DNA of 43,302 bases from an uncultured Clostridia bacterium (GCA_944372745.1 CALWAB010000057.1:1-43302), one strand, 5' to 3'. Shown: positions 24,764 through 33,872, counted from the stretch's first letter. Program-made: numbers and translations. The notes: generated by a model from the letters alone, not told the origin.

Positions 24764-26395
24764 TTATAAGTAATTATCTGGCAAATCATTATAGAATAAA
24801 ATAGTACAATCCTTTAATTTCATTTTCTTAATTAATTCATTGATAGCACTAAGAGTTTCAATTTGATATATTTTAGATTCATCAAATTTTTTATTTAGCA
24901 AACCCTTCTTTATATCTAAAGAGTGAGTTACATTTACTATTATGACTTTATCTGCTACTTCTGCTATTCTTTCTCCAAAATCTATATTAGCTTGCTTTTC
25001 TTTAGTACCTAATTCTACCAATCCAGGGGTAACTACAATTTTCTCCCCTTCAAACATTTTTAAAATCTCAAGAGCCTTTTTGCTCCCTTCAATACTGCCA
25101 TTATATGAATCATCTAATATAGTAACGCCGTCACTTGCATTTATTAACTGTAGTCTATGTTCAATAGGCTGAAGTTTAGATATACCATTAGATATTTCTT
25201 GTAGCGTCAAACCCAATTTAAAAGCTAAACCTGATGAAGTCAATATATCTTCAATATTATGTTCTCCCAATAATTTAGTAAAACATTCCACACTTTCATT
25301 TTTAATATGAAGAGTAAAATGTGTACCCTCTTTACTTGTTTTTATATTATCAGCATAAACATCATATTGCTTGTTAAAGCCAGTTATCATTTTAGGTATT
25401 ATAGTTTTATTATATAATTCGCAACAAATTTTATTTTCGCCATTAAAAATAATTGTCCCATTTTCTTCCAAGCCATCTACTAATTCATACTTTGTATTTT
25501 TTATATTTTCAAGTGTTTTGAATGTTTGAAGATGTTGCTCCCCTACACTTGTTATAATACCATATTGGGGAGATACTAGATCACATAGCTCTTTTATATC
25601 TCCGACAAAACGTGCCCCCATTTCAGCAATTAAAATTTGATGTGAAAAGTCTAAATATTGAATAATGGATTTTGTAATACCCATTGGAGTATTATAACTA
25701 AATGGACTAGCACATACTGAATATTTTTCCGATAAAATTGTTTTTAGAAAAAATTTTGTACTTGTTTTCCCAAAACTTCCAGTGATGCCAATTTTTATCA
25801 AATCAGGATTATTTTTTAATTTTTTCTTCGCTAGAACTATGTAACGATGTGCTATCAGTTTTTCAACTGGAGTCATTATTAAGTTGACTAAAGGAACTAT
25901 CAAAGGTAGCATTATTGGAGTTAAAGCGACAGCAGCATATCGTATTGGGTCTAATACAACTGTAAATAACCAAATCAACAAAAAAGTTATTATAGCACAA
26001 ATTACAAAGAAAAGATATTTTAATCGGCTCATTCTATTGGTTATCTTTAAAGGAGTTTTTTTAGGTGCATTATAAAGGTTATAAATAAATACAAAAGTCA
26101 AATAAAAATAAAATATAAGACCTAAATATGCCCAAAATTCATTGATATTTTGCGTGTCAAGTATTACATTTGTAACTATCATTAAAGCCAAACTCAATAT
26201 AGATAACATAAATAATCTTGAAATATATCGGCCTTTTGTATCTTTAATCCATACAAAATATTCTTTTGTTCTATAATTTGATAATTGTAAAATTTGAAAA
26301 AATTTATATGCAACAAACCACATTAATATTGCATTGACAACCGATAAACCTATTGCAATATACATATGTATATTTGTTAAACTAAAAAATGTCAT
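24764..26395 (-). CDS. MurF-like Mur ligase fused to membrane helices
   Basis: The C-terminal 360 residues are a Mur ligase of MurF type: P-loop GITGSFGKTST, EMGARFVGDI, ITSVGEQHLQTFKT, a Lys in NTKYELV at the position of the carbamylated Lys, EHRLQL and the MurF mark DDSYNGS. The N-terminal 185 residues are five to six membrane helices in place of the small UDP-substrate-binding domain of normal MurF. MurF adds D-Ala-D-Ala to the UDP-muramyl tripeptide. Here a membrane-bound substrate, or membrane tethering of that step, is possible (inference). No other murF or ddl is visible in the window. Its ATG overlaps the hydrolase stop (ATGA), so the two are translationally coupled. Confidence 0.8.
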   Translation of the reverse strand: MTFFSLTNIHMYIAIGLSVVNAILMWFVAYKFFQILQLSNYRTKEYFVWIKDTKGRYISRLFMLSILSLALMIVTNVILDTQNINEFWAYLGLIFYFYLTFVFIYNLYNAPKKTPLKITNRMSRLKYLFFVICAIITFLLIWLFTVVLDPIRYAAVALTPIMLPLIVPLVNLIMTPVEKLIAHRYIVLAKKKLKNNPDLIKIGITGSFGKTSTKFFLKTILSEKYSVCASPFSYNTPMGITKSIIQYLDFSHQILIAEMGARFVGDIKELCDLVSPQYGIITSVGEQHLQTFKTLENIKNTKYELVDGLEENGTIIFNGENKICCELYNKTIIPKMITGFNKQYDVYADNIKTSKEGTHFTLHIKNESVECFTKLLGEHNIEDILTSSGLAFKLGLTLQEISNGISKLQPIEHRLQLINASDGVTILDDSYNGSIEGSKKALEILKMFEGEKIVVTPGLVELGTKEKQANIDFGERIAEVADKVIIVNVTHSLDIKKGLLNKKFDESKIYQIETLSAINELIKKMKLKDCTILFYNDLPDNYL

Positions 26396-27132
26396 TTTAA
26401 AAAATCCTTTATTATTTTTATAACCTCTTTGCTTTCTTCAAGATAAACAAAGTGGGTTCCTTCTTTAATAATTTTTAAAGTGCTATTGCTAATATTTTTA
26501 TTTAGAATTCTTGCCATATATAACGGAGTATCCTTATCTTTTTGACCCCATATTATCAAAGTTTTTGCTTTAATAAAATTTAAATATTTAGTTAAATCTT
26601 CATTTATAATTTTATTAAATACAATTTGTTCATCTCTTGATAATTTTTGATAATCACTTGACGCAAACTTTTTTAGAGCCGAACTATTTTTTAATTGATG
26701 TCTTACTAATGATTTTGTTATTTTATAACTAAATTTTTTTAAGCATTTTTTAATACTAGAACGAGATTTTATTCCTGCACTATTTATCAGTATAAGGTTA
26801 TCAATATATTCTGGATTTTCGGCACTAATTATTATGGAAACTCGCCCACCAAATGAATGCCCTACCAAAGTTAAGTGATTAAGATTTAAAACTTTAATTA
26901 ATTCAAAAACCGCTTTCGAATAAGAATATATATCATAATAACATTTTGGCTTATCACTTTGCCCAAAGCCCCAAAAATCTAAAGTCAGTATGTTAAAATT
27001 TTCAAAAGCTTTTAATATAGCGTATAAACTAAGATGATTACCACCCCATCCATGCAATAATACTACAGTCTTCTCTTTATGTCTATCGAAAAATTCATAA
27101 TACAATTTATTGTCATCAAAATTAAAAATCAC
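26392..27132 (-). CDS. Alpha/beta-hydrolase fold protein
   Basis: Has the complete catalytic layout of the family: oxyanion loop HGWGGNHLS, nucleophile elbow VGHSFGGRVS, the acid in WGQKDKDTP and the His in EGTHFVYLEE. 246 residues, no signal peptide. Substrate unknown; the closest general pattern is the esterase/C-C hydrolase group. The start is GTG, directly after an AAGGGGTGGG ribosome site. Overlap with the MurF-like gene suggests a shared role in envelope building, though this is only context. It follows tsaB by 55 nt. Confidence 0.85.
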   Translation of the reverse strand: MIFNFDDNKLYYEFFDRHKEKTVVLLHGWGGNHLSLYAILKAFENFNILTLDFWGFGQSDKPKCYYDIYSYSKAVFELIKVLNLNHLTLVGHSFGGRVSIIISAENPEYIDNLILINSAGIKSRSSIKKCLKKFSYKITKSLVRHQLKNSSALKKFASSDYQKLSRDEQIVFNKIINEDLTKYLNFIKAKTLIIWGQKDKDTPLYMARILNKNISNSTLKIIKEGTHFVYLEESKEVIKIIKDFLK

Positions 27133-27187
27133 TACCCACCCCTTAATACTTTATTTTTATCTGTAGTAATTTTAATTTAAAATCCCA

Positions 27188-27817
27188 TTAATTATTTTTA
27201 GCAATTTTTTGCATTTCAGCTTGGGATAATCTCAAATATAATGGCTTAATATTTTGAGAAAATTCTGCATTTGAAATGTTGTCTTTTACTATATTAATCA
27301 TACTCACATTAGGTAAGTAAATCAATTTACAATTTAAATCTTGATAATAAGATAAATCGTCATTAGTACAAATAATAGAATCCCTTTTTATTAGATTGTT
27401 AAGTTCAAATTGATGTATTACTCTTTGATTAACTACTCCATTAGGCGTATTTTCGCCTATAAAATATTCATCAGCTACACCTTTTATTATCGCATAATCG
27501 CATTTATTAAAAGTATTGTATGCCAATAAATTCAAAGTGTCAATTGGAATAATTTTTTTATTTAATGCTTGTGCTATACCCTTAGCGACCGCCATACCAA
27601 TTCTTATACCTGTAAAACTTCCTGTCCCTACACATACCGCTATGTAATCAAGTTCTTGAATGCATAAGTTAGCATCAAAACATACTTTTTCAATTTGTTT
27701 CATTAGAGTTTTTGAATGTTGCTGATTAGATTTATCAACATTTTCATATACTGTATCGTCTACAATCAAAGCAACATAACTTTCTTTAAAACAAGTATTG
27801 ATACATAAAATTTTCAT
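27188..27817 (-). CDS. tsaB: tRNA threonylcarbamoyladenosine biosynthesis protein TsaB
   Basis: Inactive ASKHA-fold partner that scaffolds TsaD in making t6A37 of tRNA. Visible marks are the N-terminal ILCINTCFKESYVAL, QQHSKTLM (the usual HS-L site) and the strong GTGSFTGIRIGMAVAKG motif. 209 residues is typical. It starts inside the tsaE stop with a GGTGGAG site. tsaD is not in the window. Confidence 0.92.
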   Translation of the reverse strand: MKILCINTCFKESYVALIVDDTVYENVDKSNQQHSKTLMKQIEKVCFDANLCIQELDYIAVCVGTGSFTGIRIGMAVAKGIAQALNKKIIPIDTLNLLAYNTFNKCDYAIIKGVADEYFIGENTPNGVVNQRVIHQFELNNLIKRDSIICTNDDLSYYQDLNCKLIYLPNVSMINIVKDNISNAEFSQNIKPLYLRLSQAEMQKIAKNN

Positions 27818-28239
27818 AGTTGCTCCACCTTTATATTTCTTGTATTGTCATCACTTTTATCAATTTCTATTCTAATTCGCTTTTTAGGAAGTAAGTCTTG
27901 AGCTATTTGTGGCCATTCTATCAATGATATAGCATTTGCATCATAAAAAATATCTTCAAACCCTAGCAAATATAATTCCTCAATACTTTCCAAACGATAT
28001 AAATCAAAATGATATAAAATATGTCCTTCGTTATTTATATATTTATTGAGCAAAGCAAATGTAGGACTGGTAATTGGGGCATCAATACCTAATCCCTTAG
28101 CAAAACCCTTAGCAAAAACTGTTTTACCTACCCCCATTTCACCGACTAACTCTATATTAGTACCCCATTTTGTATTTTTCGCTAAATTATACGCTATTTC
28201 AAAAGTTTGTTGAGCATTATTAGATATATAACATTCCAT
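27814..28239 (-). CDS. tsaE: tRNA threonylcarbamoyladenosine biosynthesis ATPase TsaE
   Basis: P-loop ATPase of the t6A complex: GEMGVGKTVFAKGFAKGLG, SPTFALLN, HFDLYRLE and LIEWPQ are all family motifs. 141 residues is normal. There is no ribosome site in front of the ATG; the -10 box of an extended promoter ends 6 nt before it, so a leaderless transcript is likely. First gene of the unit tsaE-tsaB-hydrolase-MurF-like. Confidence 0.95.
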   Translation of the reverse strand: MECYISNNAQQTFEIAYNLAKNTKWGTNIELVGEMGVGKTVFAKGFAKGLGIDAPITSPTFALLNKYINNEGHILYHFDLYRLESIEELYLLGFEDIFYDANAISLIEWPQIAQDLLPKKRIRIEIDKSDDNTRNIKVEQL

Positions 28240-28245
28240 ATTAAA

Positions 28246-28275
28246 ATAATATCAAATTTATTCCGCATTTGTCAA
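28246..28275 (-). promoter_or_regulatory. tsaE promoter, predicting a leaderless mRNA
   Basis: Minus strand TTGACA (28270-28275), 18 nt, TATTAT (28246-28251) with TGA upstream. Six nt remain to the ATG. A second TTGACA lies about 20 nt further upstream. Confidence 0.7.
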
Positions 28276-28320
28276 TTATAAATTTATATAATTTGTCAAT
28301 AATATATTATAAGGTGAAAT

Positions 28321-29103
28321 ATGGAAAACAAGATAGCATTTTTTATAGACGAAATATTTAAAACAGTAATTATATTTTTCATTTCATTAGTGTTTTATAG
28401 AGCAATTATGTTATCGTTTACATTATGTTTAATTTTATCATCTATAACATCCTTACTTTTAGGGATTTTATTTTACTTTTTAAAAACGAAAAAGGATGCT
28501 AAGAAACAACTTAAAGCATCTCAACTTAAACAAATTGAACAGATAAAAGAACAATTCTCATATGCAAGTCATAATGAATTAAATAAGTTTTTTAAAGAAC
28601 TTTTTAAGGCTGAACAAAACTATAAAAAAGAATTGGTAATAGATGATAAAAAAACTATAATTCTTCCTTTATTTGAAAAGGATCTTTTAGACATAAATGA
28701 CTTAAAAAAAATATACAGAGAAAATAAAAATAGACACATCCAAAAAGTACTAATCATTTGCAATAACTATACAGATGATTGTATAGCATTAATAAAGAAC
28801 TTCAAAATCATTGAATATAAATTAATTAATATCAATGATTTATATGTCGAATATTTACTTCCGCAAAAAAATTTTCCAAACTTTAATGTGGAAAGACTTC
28901 CAAAAGAAAAATTTTCTTTCCAAAAATTTAAGAAATATGCTTTTAACCGCCCTAAAGCAAAAACCTACTTTTTTTGTGGATTGATTCTTTTATTCTCAAG
29001 TTATTTTGTTCCTCTAAGAATATATTATTTAATATTCGCGAGCATAATGTTTATTTCAGCTTTGCTTTGCTTTGTGTTAAACACAAAAAAAGTTAATGCT
29101 TAA
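28321..29103 (+). CDS. Membrane protein of unknown function
   Basis: Not recognised as a named family. Two hydrophobic helices (about 12-55), a basic helical stretch (about 57-95), a soluble alpha/beta segment (about 95-180) and two further helices (about 212-255). In the soluble part KVLIICNNYTDDCIALIKNFKI followed by INDLYVEYLL resembles the strand-helix-strand pattern of Mrr/restriction-endonuclease-like domains found in membrane-flanked bacterial proteins, but no convincing catalytic D-ExK is seen. The ATG has AAGGTG 4 nt upstream. It is divergent from tsaE and its stop lies in the loop of a bidirectional terminator. Confidence 0.75.
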   Translation: MENKIAFFIDEIFKTVIIFFISLVFYRAIMLSFTLCLILSSITSLLLGILFYFLKTKKDAKKQLKASQLKQIEQIKEQFSYASHNELNKFFKELFKAEQNYKKELVIDDKKTIILPLFEKDLLDINDLKKIYRENKNRHIQKVLIICNNYTDDCIALIKNFKIIEYKLININDLYVEYLLPQKNFPNFNVERLPKEKFSFQKFKKYAFNRPKAKTYFFCGLILLFSSYFVPLRIYYLIFASIMFISALLCFVLNTKKVNA

Positions 29104-29119
29104 AAGCATTAACTTTTTT
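29085..29119. terminator. Bidirectional terminator after the unknown membrane protein
   Basis: Perfect 15-bp stem around TAAA (arms AAAAAAGTTAATGCT and AGCATTAACTTTTTT). It contains the plus-strand stop codon and also serves spoVG on the minus strand. A smaller GCCTA/TAGGC hairpin lies between it and spoVG. Confidence 0.85.
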
Positions 29120-29155
29120 AATAACGCCTATTTGCTAGGCAAAATTGTGAAAACC

Positions 29156-29443
29156 TTAATTTTCTTCAACATTGTTACTAGACTCTGCAAGAGCTTTATC
29201 GTAAGCAGCAAATATTGCACTTGTAATTTTTTCTCTTGTCTCATTATTCAAGGCATGCGCTATATCAACTCTTTCGCCTGTACTTAATCTCTTGCTTGGC
29301 ATGCAAATGAATAATCCTCCTTTACCATCCATTACTTTAGCATCATGAACAACAAAGGCGTCGTCAATTGTGAATGTCGCTTTCGCCCTCAAAGGCTGAT
29401 TAGGTCTGTCAACAATTTTCACTCTGAATTCTGTAATATTCAT
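29156..29443 (-). CDS. spoVG: SpoVG family regulator
   Basis: Small RNA/DNA-binding protein that affects septation, sporulation and capsule or virulence genes in Firmicutes. MNITEFRVKIV, KATFTIDDAFVVHDAKVM, GLFICMPSK and IAHALNNETREKI are the family core. I start at the second ATG (95 residues), because AAGGA abuts the first ATG but lies 9 nt before the second, and because the family normally begins just before this I-T motif. It is a single-gene unit with its own promoter. Confidence 0.96.
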   Translation of the reverse strand: MNITEFRVKIVDRPNQPLRAKATFTIDDAFVVHDAKVMDGKGGLFICMPSKRLSTGERVDIAHALNNETREKITSAIFAAYDKALAESSNNVEEN

Positions 29444-29479
29444 TTCAACCATCCTTATTTTAGTATGAGAGTCTTACAT

Positions 29480-29508
29480 ATAATACTATAAAATGTCGAA
29501 AAATACAA
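29480..29508 (-). promoter_or_regulatory. spoVG promoter
   Basis: Minus strand TTGTAT (29503-29508), 17 nt, TATTAT (29480-29485). No convincing sigma-H box was seen. Confidence 0.55.
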
Positions 29509-29623
29509 ATATTTTGACGATATTTTTTAAAAAAAAACTATTAATTTTATCAAGTTTTTTTTATTTGTAATTAATCTCACACTATATTATTTCTATATTT
29601 TTCCATTTTATGCTGAAAAATAA

Positions 29624-29651
29624 TTACAAAATTTTAAATTGCACATATATT
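29624..29651 (+). promoter_or_regulatory. Possible murC promoter
   Basis: TTACAA (29624-29629), 16 nt, TATATT (29646-29651), ending 6 nt before the chosen murC ATG. Weak individually; supported by the same layout at rnhA, tsaE and the recombinase gene. Confidence 0.35.
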
Positions 29652-29657
29652 ATTTTT

Positions 29658-30980
29658 ATGAATAGTAAAATTATACACTTCATAGGCATTGGCGGTATAA
29701 GTATGAGTGCATTAGCAATTTATTTGCATAAAAAGGGGTACATAGTACAAGGTAGCGATTTACAAGCCAATGATGAAACTAAAAAATTAAATCATTTAGG
29801 AATATCAACATTTATTGGACACAACAAAAACAATATAAAAAACGCAAACTTTTGTGTCTATAATGGCGCTATAAACGAAGATAATCCAGAATTAATTTAC
29901 GCTAGAAAAGCTGGAATGAAAATATTAGAAAGAAGTCAACTTTTAGGTCTCGTTGCAAAAGATTTTAAATATACTATAGCTATTTCAGGCACACACGGCA
30001 AAACTACAACAACCGCTATGTTAGCTCAAATTTTTGTTAGTGCGAATTTGAATCCTACTGTGCACATAGGTGGAGATTTCTCTTTCATAGGCGGGAATTT
30101 TCTTTATGGAGATAATAAATATTTTATTACTGAAGCCTGTGAATACAAAAAAAGTTTCTTAAATATTAGCCCACAATATGCAATTATTACAAATGTTGAA
30201 TTAGACCATACCGATTGTTACACAAATTTAGAAGAAGTTTATAAAACATTTTATGATTTTACAAATCAAGTAGAAAAAAATATCTTTATTAATTATGAAA
30301 GCCCTTTTGTGAAATACCTAAATTTAAATAAAAATACTATTACTTTTGGATTTAATAAGAATTCAACATACAGGGCATATAATCTAAGACAAGTAGACAA
30401 TAAATATATTTTTGACATTACGGCAAAAAATAACTATATCGGTACTATAAAATTACAAATCCCCGGCAAGTATAATGTCAGTAATGCTTTAGGAAGCATA
30501 GCCCTCGCCCATTATTGTGGCATACAGTTTGACATTATCAAAAAAGCACTTGAAAATTTTACTAATGTTGAAAGAAGGTTTGAGTTTATAAAGCAGATAA
30601 ATAACGCTGATATTTTTAGGGATTATGCACATCATCCAACTGAAATAAAAAATGTATTACAAAACGCAAAAATGTTAAACTATGATAAAATCATTTGTTT
30701 CTTTCAGCCACATACTTATTCTAGAACACTAGGACTATTTAATGATTTTTTAAATTGTTTTGACAACTGTGATAAACTATACTTATTACCCACTTATTCT
30801 GCTCGTGAAAACGCCATTAAAGGTGGTAAAAGTGAAGATTTATATGAAGCACTTAAAAAAATCAAAAAAAATACATATTTTATTAATAAAGAAGATTGTT
30901 TAAAAACTATTGATGCCAATTCTCTAGAACATAATTTAATTTTATTAATTGGAGCCGGCGATATAGGAACAATCTTTTAA
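29658..30980 (+). CDS. murC: UDP-N-acetylmuramate-L-alanine ligase MurC
   Basis: Adds L-Ala to UDP-MurNAc in the cytoplasm. It has the N-terminal nucleotide fold HFIGIGGISMSALA, P-loop SGTHGKTTTTAML, ITEACEYKKSF, NVELDHTD, VERRFE, DYAHHPTEI and HTYSRT, all MurC marks. I use the ATG at 29658 (440 residues): an upstream ATG at 29610 would add 16 residues before the normal MurC beginning. Neither start has a ribosome site. Monocistronic, convergent with lysS. Confidence 0.95.
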   Translation: MNSKIIHFIGIGGISMSALAIYLHKKGYIVQGSDLQANDETKKLNHLGISTFIGHNKNNIKNANFCVYNGAINEDNPELIYARKAGMKILERSQLLGLVAKDFKYTIAISGTHGKTTTTAMLAQIFVSANLNPTVHIGGDFSFIGGNFLYGDNKYFITEACEYKKSFLNISPQYAIITNVELDHTDCYTNLEEVYKTFYDFTNQVEKNIFINYESPFVKYLNLNKNTITFGFNKNSTYRAYNLRQVDNKYIFDITAKNNYIGTIKLQIPGKYNVSNALGSIALAHYCGIQFDIIKKALENFTNVERRFEFIKQINNADIFRDYAHHPTEIKNVLQNAKMLNYDKIICFFQPHTYSRTLGLFNDFLNCFDNCDKLYLLPTYSARENAIKGGKSEDLYEALKKIKKNTYFINKEDCLKTIDANSLEHNLILLIGAGDIGTIF

Positions 30981-31002
30981 TAAAAAAAAGAATTATTATA
31001 AA

Positions 31003-31032
31003 AGCTCTTGCACATTTGAATGTGCAAGAGCT
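31003..31032. terminator. Bidirectional terminator between murC and lysS
   Basis: 12-bp perfect stem AGCTCTTGCACA / TGTGCAAGAGCT with a 6-nt loop, flanked by T-rich DNA on both strands. Confidence 0.8.
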
Positions 31033-31074
31033 ACTTTATTATTAAAGAATACCACGAAATTTAACCATATGCTT

Positions 31075-32544
31075 TTATTTCATTTGTGGGAAGAATACGA
31101 TATCCCTTAATGTAGGTTGGTTTGCTAAAATTGCTACAAATCTATCAATTCCAAATCCTAATCCACTCATAGGAGGCATACCATGTTCCATTGCTAAAAT
31201 AAAACTTTCATCAATTTCAAAACTTTCTTCATCCCCCGCTTTTTTGTTTTTAGCCTGTTCTTCAAATGCTTGTCTTTGTATTATCGGATTTACAAGCTCT
31301 GAATAAGCTTTTACAATTTCAGCCCCATTTACTGCAATTTGGAACATATCTATAATTCGGTCATCTTTGTCATTATGTCTTGCCAACGGAATCAAAAATG
31401 TTGGATAATTTGTAATTACTGTTGGCTGAATTAATGTAGGTCTGATAGTTCTTTTGAATGCAAAATCTACAGCAGTAGGAATAGAAGTTAAAGCTTTAAC
31501 TTCACCTGCATCAAACCTATTTAAAGACAATAAATGATTTTTAAATTCTTCAATGCTCTTTATTGATAAAATGTCATAGTTAATTTCAGCATTCAAGCTA
31601 TTTGTATAATCAAGCTCATAAAATTTAGAGAAATCTATTTCATTATCTAAATATGTTATTTTTAGGTCACCTTTGGTTTCCATAACCAATCCTTGAATCA
31701 TCTTCTTTACAAATTCAAGATTGTCTTTATAGTCCCAATACGATGCATACCATTCAAGCATAGTGAATTCTTGAAGGTGCATAGCATCCATACCTTCATT
31801 CCTAAAATTTTTGCCTAATTCATAAACTCTATCAAACCCACATTCAATTACTTGCTTGAGAAATAATTCAGGCGCTATTCTTAAATAATAATCTTTGTCC
31901 AAAGCATTATGATGAGTCATAAATGGTGCAGCAGCAGCCCCACTCGCTACATTTTGCAAAATTGGGGTTTCTACTTCCGTAAACTTATTGTCGTCTAAAT
32001 ATTTTCTAATATATCTAATAGCCTTAATTCGTGTCTTAAGTGCATTTCTAGATTCTTCATTAGCGATTACATCTAAGTATCTTTGTCTAAATTTTTTATC
32101 AGCATCAGTAAGCCCGTGCCATTTTTCAGGGAGTGGTCTTAACGCCTTACTTAAAATCACATAATCTCTTACGCGTACAGTCAATTCGCCTTTATGGGTG
32201 TTGTACAACTCGCCTTCTACACCTACATAATCCCCTACATCTACATTTGATTTAAAGAAATCAAATGTTTCAGGACATTCATTTAATGAGATACTAAATT
32301 GAATTTGTGCATCTACATCATACAATTTAGCAAAGATTAATTTACCAAAACCACGAATAGCGGTAATTCTACCACACAATTTTACTTTTGTATCTAGTGG
32401 TAGACTTCTTGCTTCTAAAATAGTATGAGAGCGTTCATATTTATCCTTATAAACTACACCATCTCTTTCTTGAATTTTTTTCAATTTTTCTAATCTAATT
32501 TCATACTCATTGCTGGCATCAATACTTGTCATATCAACATCCAT
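31075..32544 (-). CDS. lysS: Lysyl-tRNA synthetase, class II
   Basis: Charges tRNA-Lys. It has the N-terminal OB-fold anticodon-binding domain (about 50-150; KVKLCGRITAIRGFGKLIFA) and the class II core with motif 1 (FTEVETPILQNVASGAAAAPF), motif 2 (FRNEGMDAMHLQEFTMLEWY) and motif 3 (MPPMSGLGFGIDRFVAILA). 489 residues is normal. The ATG has AAGGGA upstream. A promoter leaves a leader of only about 28 nt, so no T-box is present. Confidence 0.97.
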   Translation of the reverse strand: MDVDMTSIDASNEYEIRLEKLKKIQERDGVVYKDKYERSHTILEARSLPLDTKVKLCGRITAIRGFGKLIFAKLYDVDAQIQFSISLNECPETFDFFKSNVDVGDYVGVEGELYNTHKGELTVRVRDYVILSKALRPLPEKWHGLTDADKKFRQRYLDVIANEESRNALKTRIKAIRYIRKYLDDNKFTEVETPILQNVASGAAAAPFMTHHNALDKDYYLRIAPELFLKQVIECGFDRVYELGKNFRNEGMDAMHLQEFTMLEWYASYWDYKDNLEFVKKMIQGLVMETKGDLKITYLDNEIDFSKFYELDYTNSLNAEINYDILSIKSIEEFKNHLLSLNRFDAGEVKALTSIPTAVDFAFKRTIRPTLIQPTVITNYPTFLIPLARHNDKDDRIIDMFQIAVNGAEIVKAYSELVNPIIQRQAFEEQAKNKKAGDEESFEIDESFILAMEHGMPPMSGLGFGIDRFVAILANQPTLRDIVFFPQMK

Positions 32545-32578
32545 AATTTATCCCTTCCTTTTATTTACAAACTAAAAT

Positions 32579-32607
32579 ATTATACTTTAAAATTTTATAA
32601 TTGGCAA
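32579..32607 (-). promoter_or_regulatory. lysS promoter
   Basis: Minus strand TTGCCA (32602-32607), 17 nt, TATAAT (32579-32584). Confidence 0.75.
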
Positions 32608-32620
32608 GCATTTTTGTTAA

Positions 32621-33871
32621 TTATTTTGTTATCAAACTTTCTTTGCTAAATGTTTTCATTGTAACAAATACTGATAAAACTGCATAAACAATGTTTATTG
32701 CTAAAGCTCCCCATAAGTATGCATAATTCATAACACCTGCTAAAAGCAATTTGATGCTAATTATGACATTATAAATAGGTAAACACATTGTCCACATAGA
32801 CACATCAGCTACATCAACATACATTGTAGCAAAAGCTATTATCATTGGCAAAAACATTACAATAGTTGATTTACTTTGTGCTTCCTTCAAAGTACTACTT
32901 GTACTTGTCAAAATCAATAACAGCCCACTAAAGAGTGCTGCTAGCATTAATAAATTGAATACAACCAATATCACACCATCAACTGGTAAATATATGGAAG
33001 AGAAAGCACTGGTTGCAAAAACATCTTTTGTCAAAAGCATAGACAAGACAATAGATAAGACCTCAGCTATCGCACTCAAAAAACTAAAAATTATAATAAC
33101 GGTATACTTAGCAGACAAAATGCTAAAACGACTAGCACCTGTAGACAACAATGGTTCAAAAGTATTTCTTTCTTTTTCTCCTGCTACTAAATCTGTTGCT
33201 ATTGATGCCCCGCCAATTGATATTAGCATTGTCAAGAGCATTGGAATAATAAGATGCAAAATAGCACTATCAGTTCCATATCTATTAATGTCGTCATAAG
33301 CCTGTGATAAAGATAAAGAATTTCCAGTTATAGGTTCCATAGATAAATCGGGGTCTATCTCATTAACCCTATCCGCAAGTAATTTTTCACTATAGGTATT
33401 GATTAAATCTACTATCACTCCTGCTGCCGTACTTCCACTTGTAGATCTATCATCATAAATAACTTGTATATCAACGCTTTTTGTTGTATCTTGAATATCA
33501 TTTAAAAAAGTATTTGTTACTATTATAGCTAAATAAATATCCCCATCTATAAGAGATTGTTTAAAATCTTCAACCTCGACATAAGATACTTGTAAAGAAG
33601 AGTTTAAAGAAAAAATATTATCATTAAAATATTGATATTCTTCACTATCTGTACTTAAACTAGCTATTGCATCCCCTTGAACAATCGTTAATCTAGGATT
33701 AACTGCCTTTTCAGTTAAACTGTCTCCACTTAGACCTATTATGAGAAAAAATAAAGGGAAAAGTATTAAAGGCAATACAAAAGTTGCCAATATACTTTTT
33801 TTGTCACGAAAAGCATCCTTTAATTCTTTTTTTAAGACAATATTATATTGATTTAACATTTTATTTTTCAT
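32621..33871 (-). CDS. NatB-like ABC-2 permease
   Basis: 416-residue membrane subunit of a NatAB-type exporter. One helix near the start (about 24-44; FVLPLILFPLFFLIIG), an exposed domain of about 160 residues, then five to six helices. The ERNTFEPLLST motif with preceding ATDLVAGEK is the hallmark of NatB/ABC2_membrane_3 permeases. I start at the ATG 8 nt after AAGGGA rather than at the TTG 21 nt upstream. It follows natA by 1 nt. NatAB of Bacillus exports sodium; other relatives export peptides or drugs, so the substrate is open. Confidence 0.88.
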   Translation of the reverse strand: MKNKMLNQYNIVLKKELKDAFRDKKSILATFVLPLILFPLFFLIIGLSGDSLTEKAVNPRLTIVQGDAIASLSTDSEEYQYFNDNIFSLNSSLQVSYVEVEDFKQSLIDGDIYLAIIVTNTFLNDIQDTTKSVDIQVIYDDRSTSGSTAAGVIVDLINTYSEKLLADRVNEIDPDLSMEPITGNSLSLSQAYDDINRYGTDSAILHLIIPMLLTMLISIGGASIATDLVAGEKERNTFEPLLSTGASRFSILSAKYTVIIIFSFLSAIAEVLSIVLSMLLTKDVFATSAFSSIYLPVDGVILVVFNLLMLAALFSGLLLILTSTSSTLKEAQSKSTIVMFLPMIIAFATMYVDVADVSMWTMCLPIYNVIISIKLLLAGVMNYAYLWGALAINIVYAVLSVFVTMKTFSKESLITK

Positions 33872-33872
33872 T

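Noticed and set aside
32545..32620. T-box leader in front of lysS
   Set aside because: The promoter leaves a leader of only about 28 nt, far too short.
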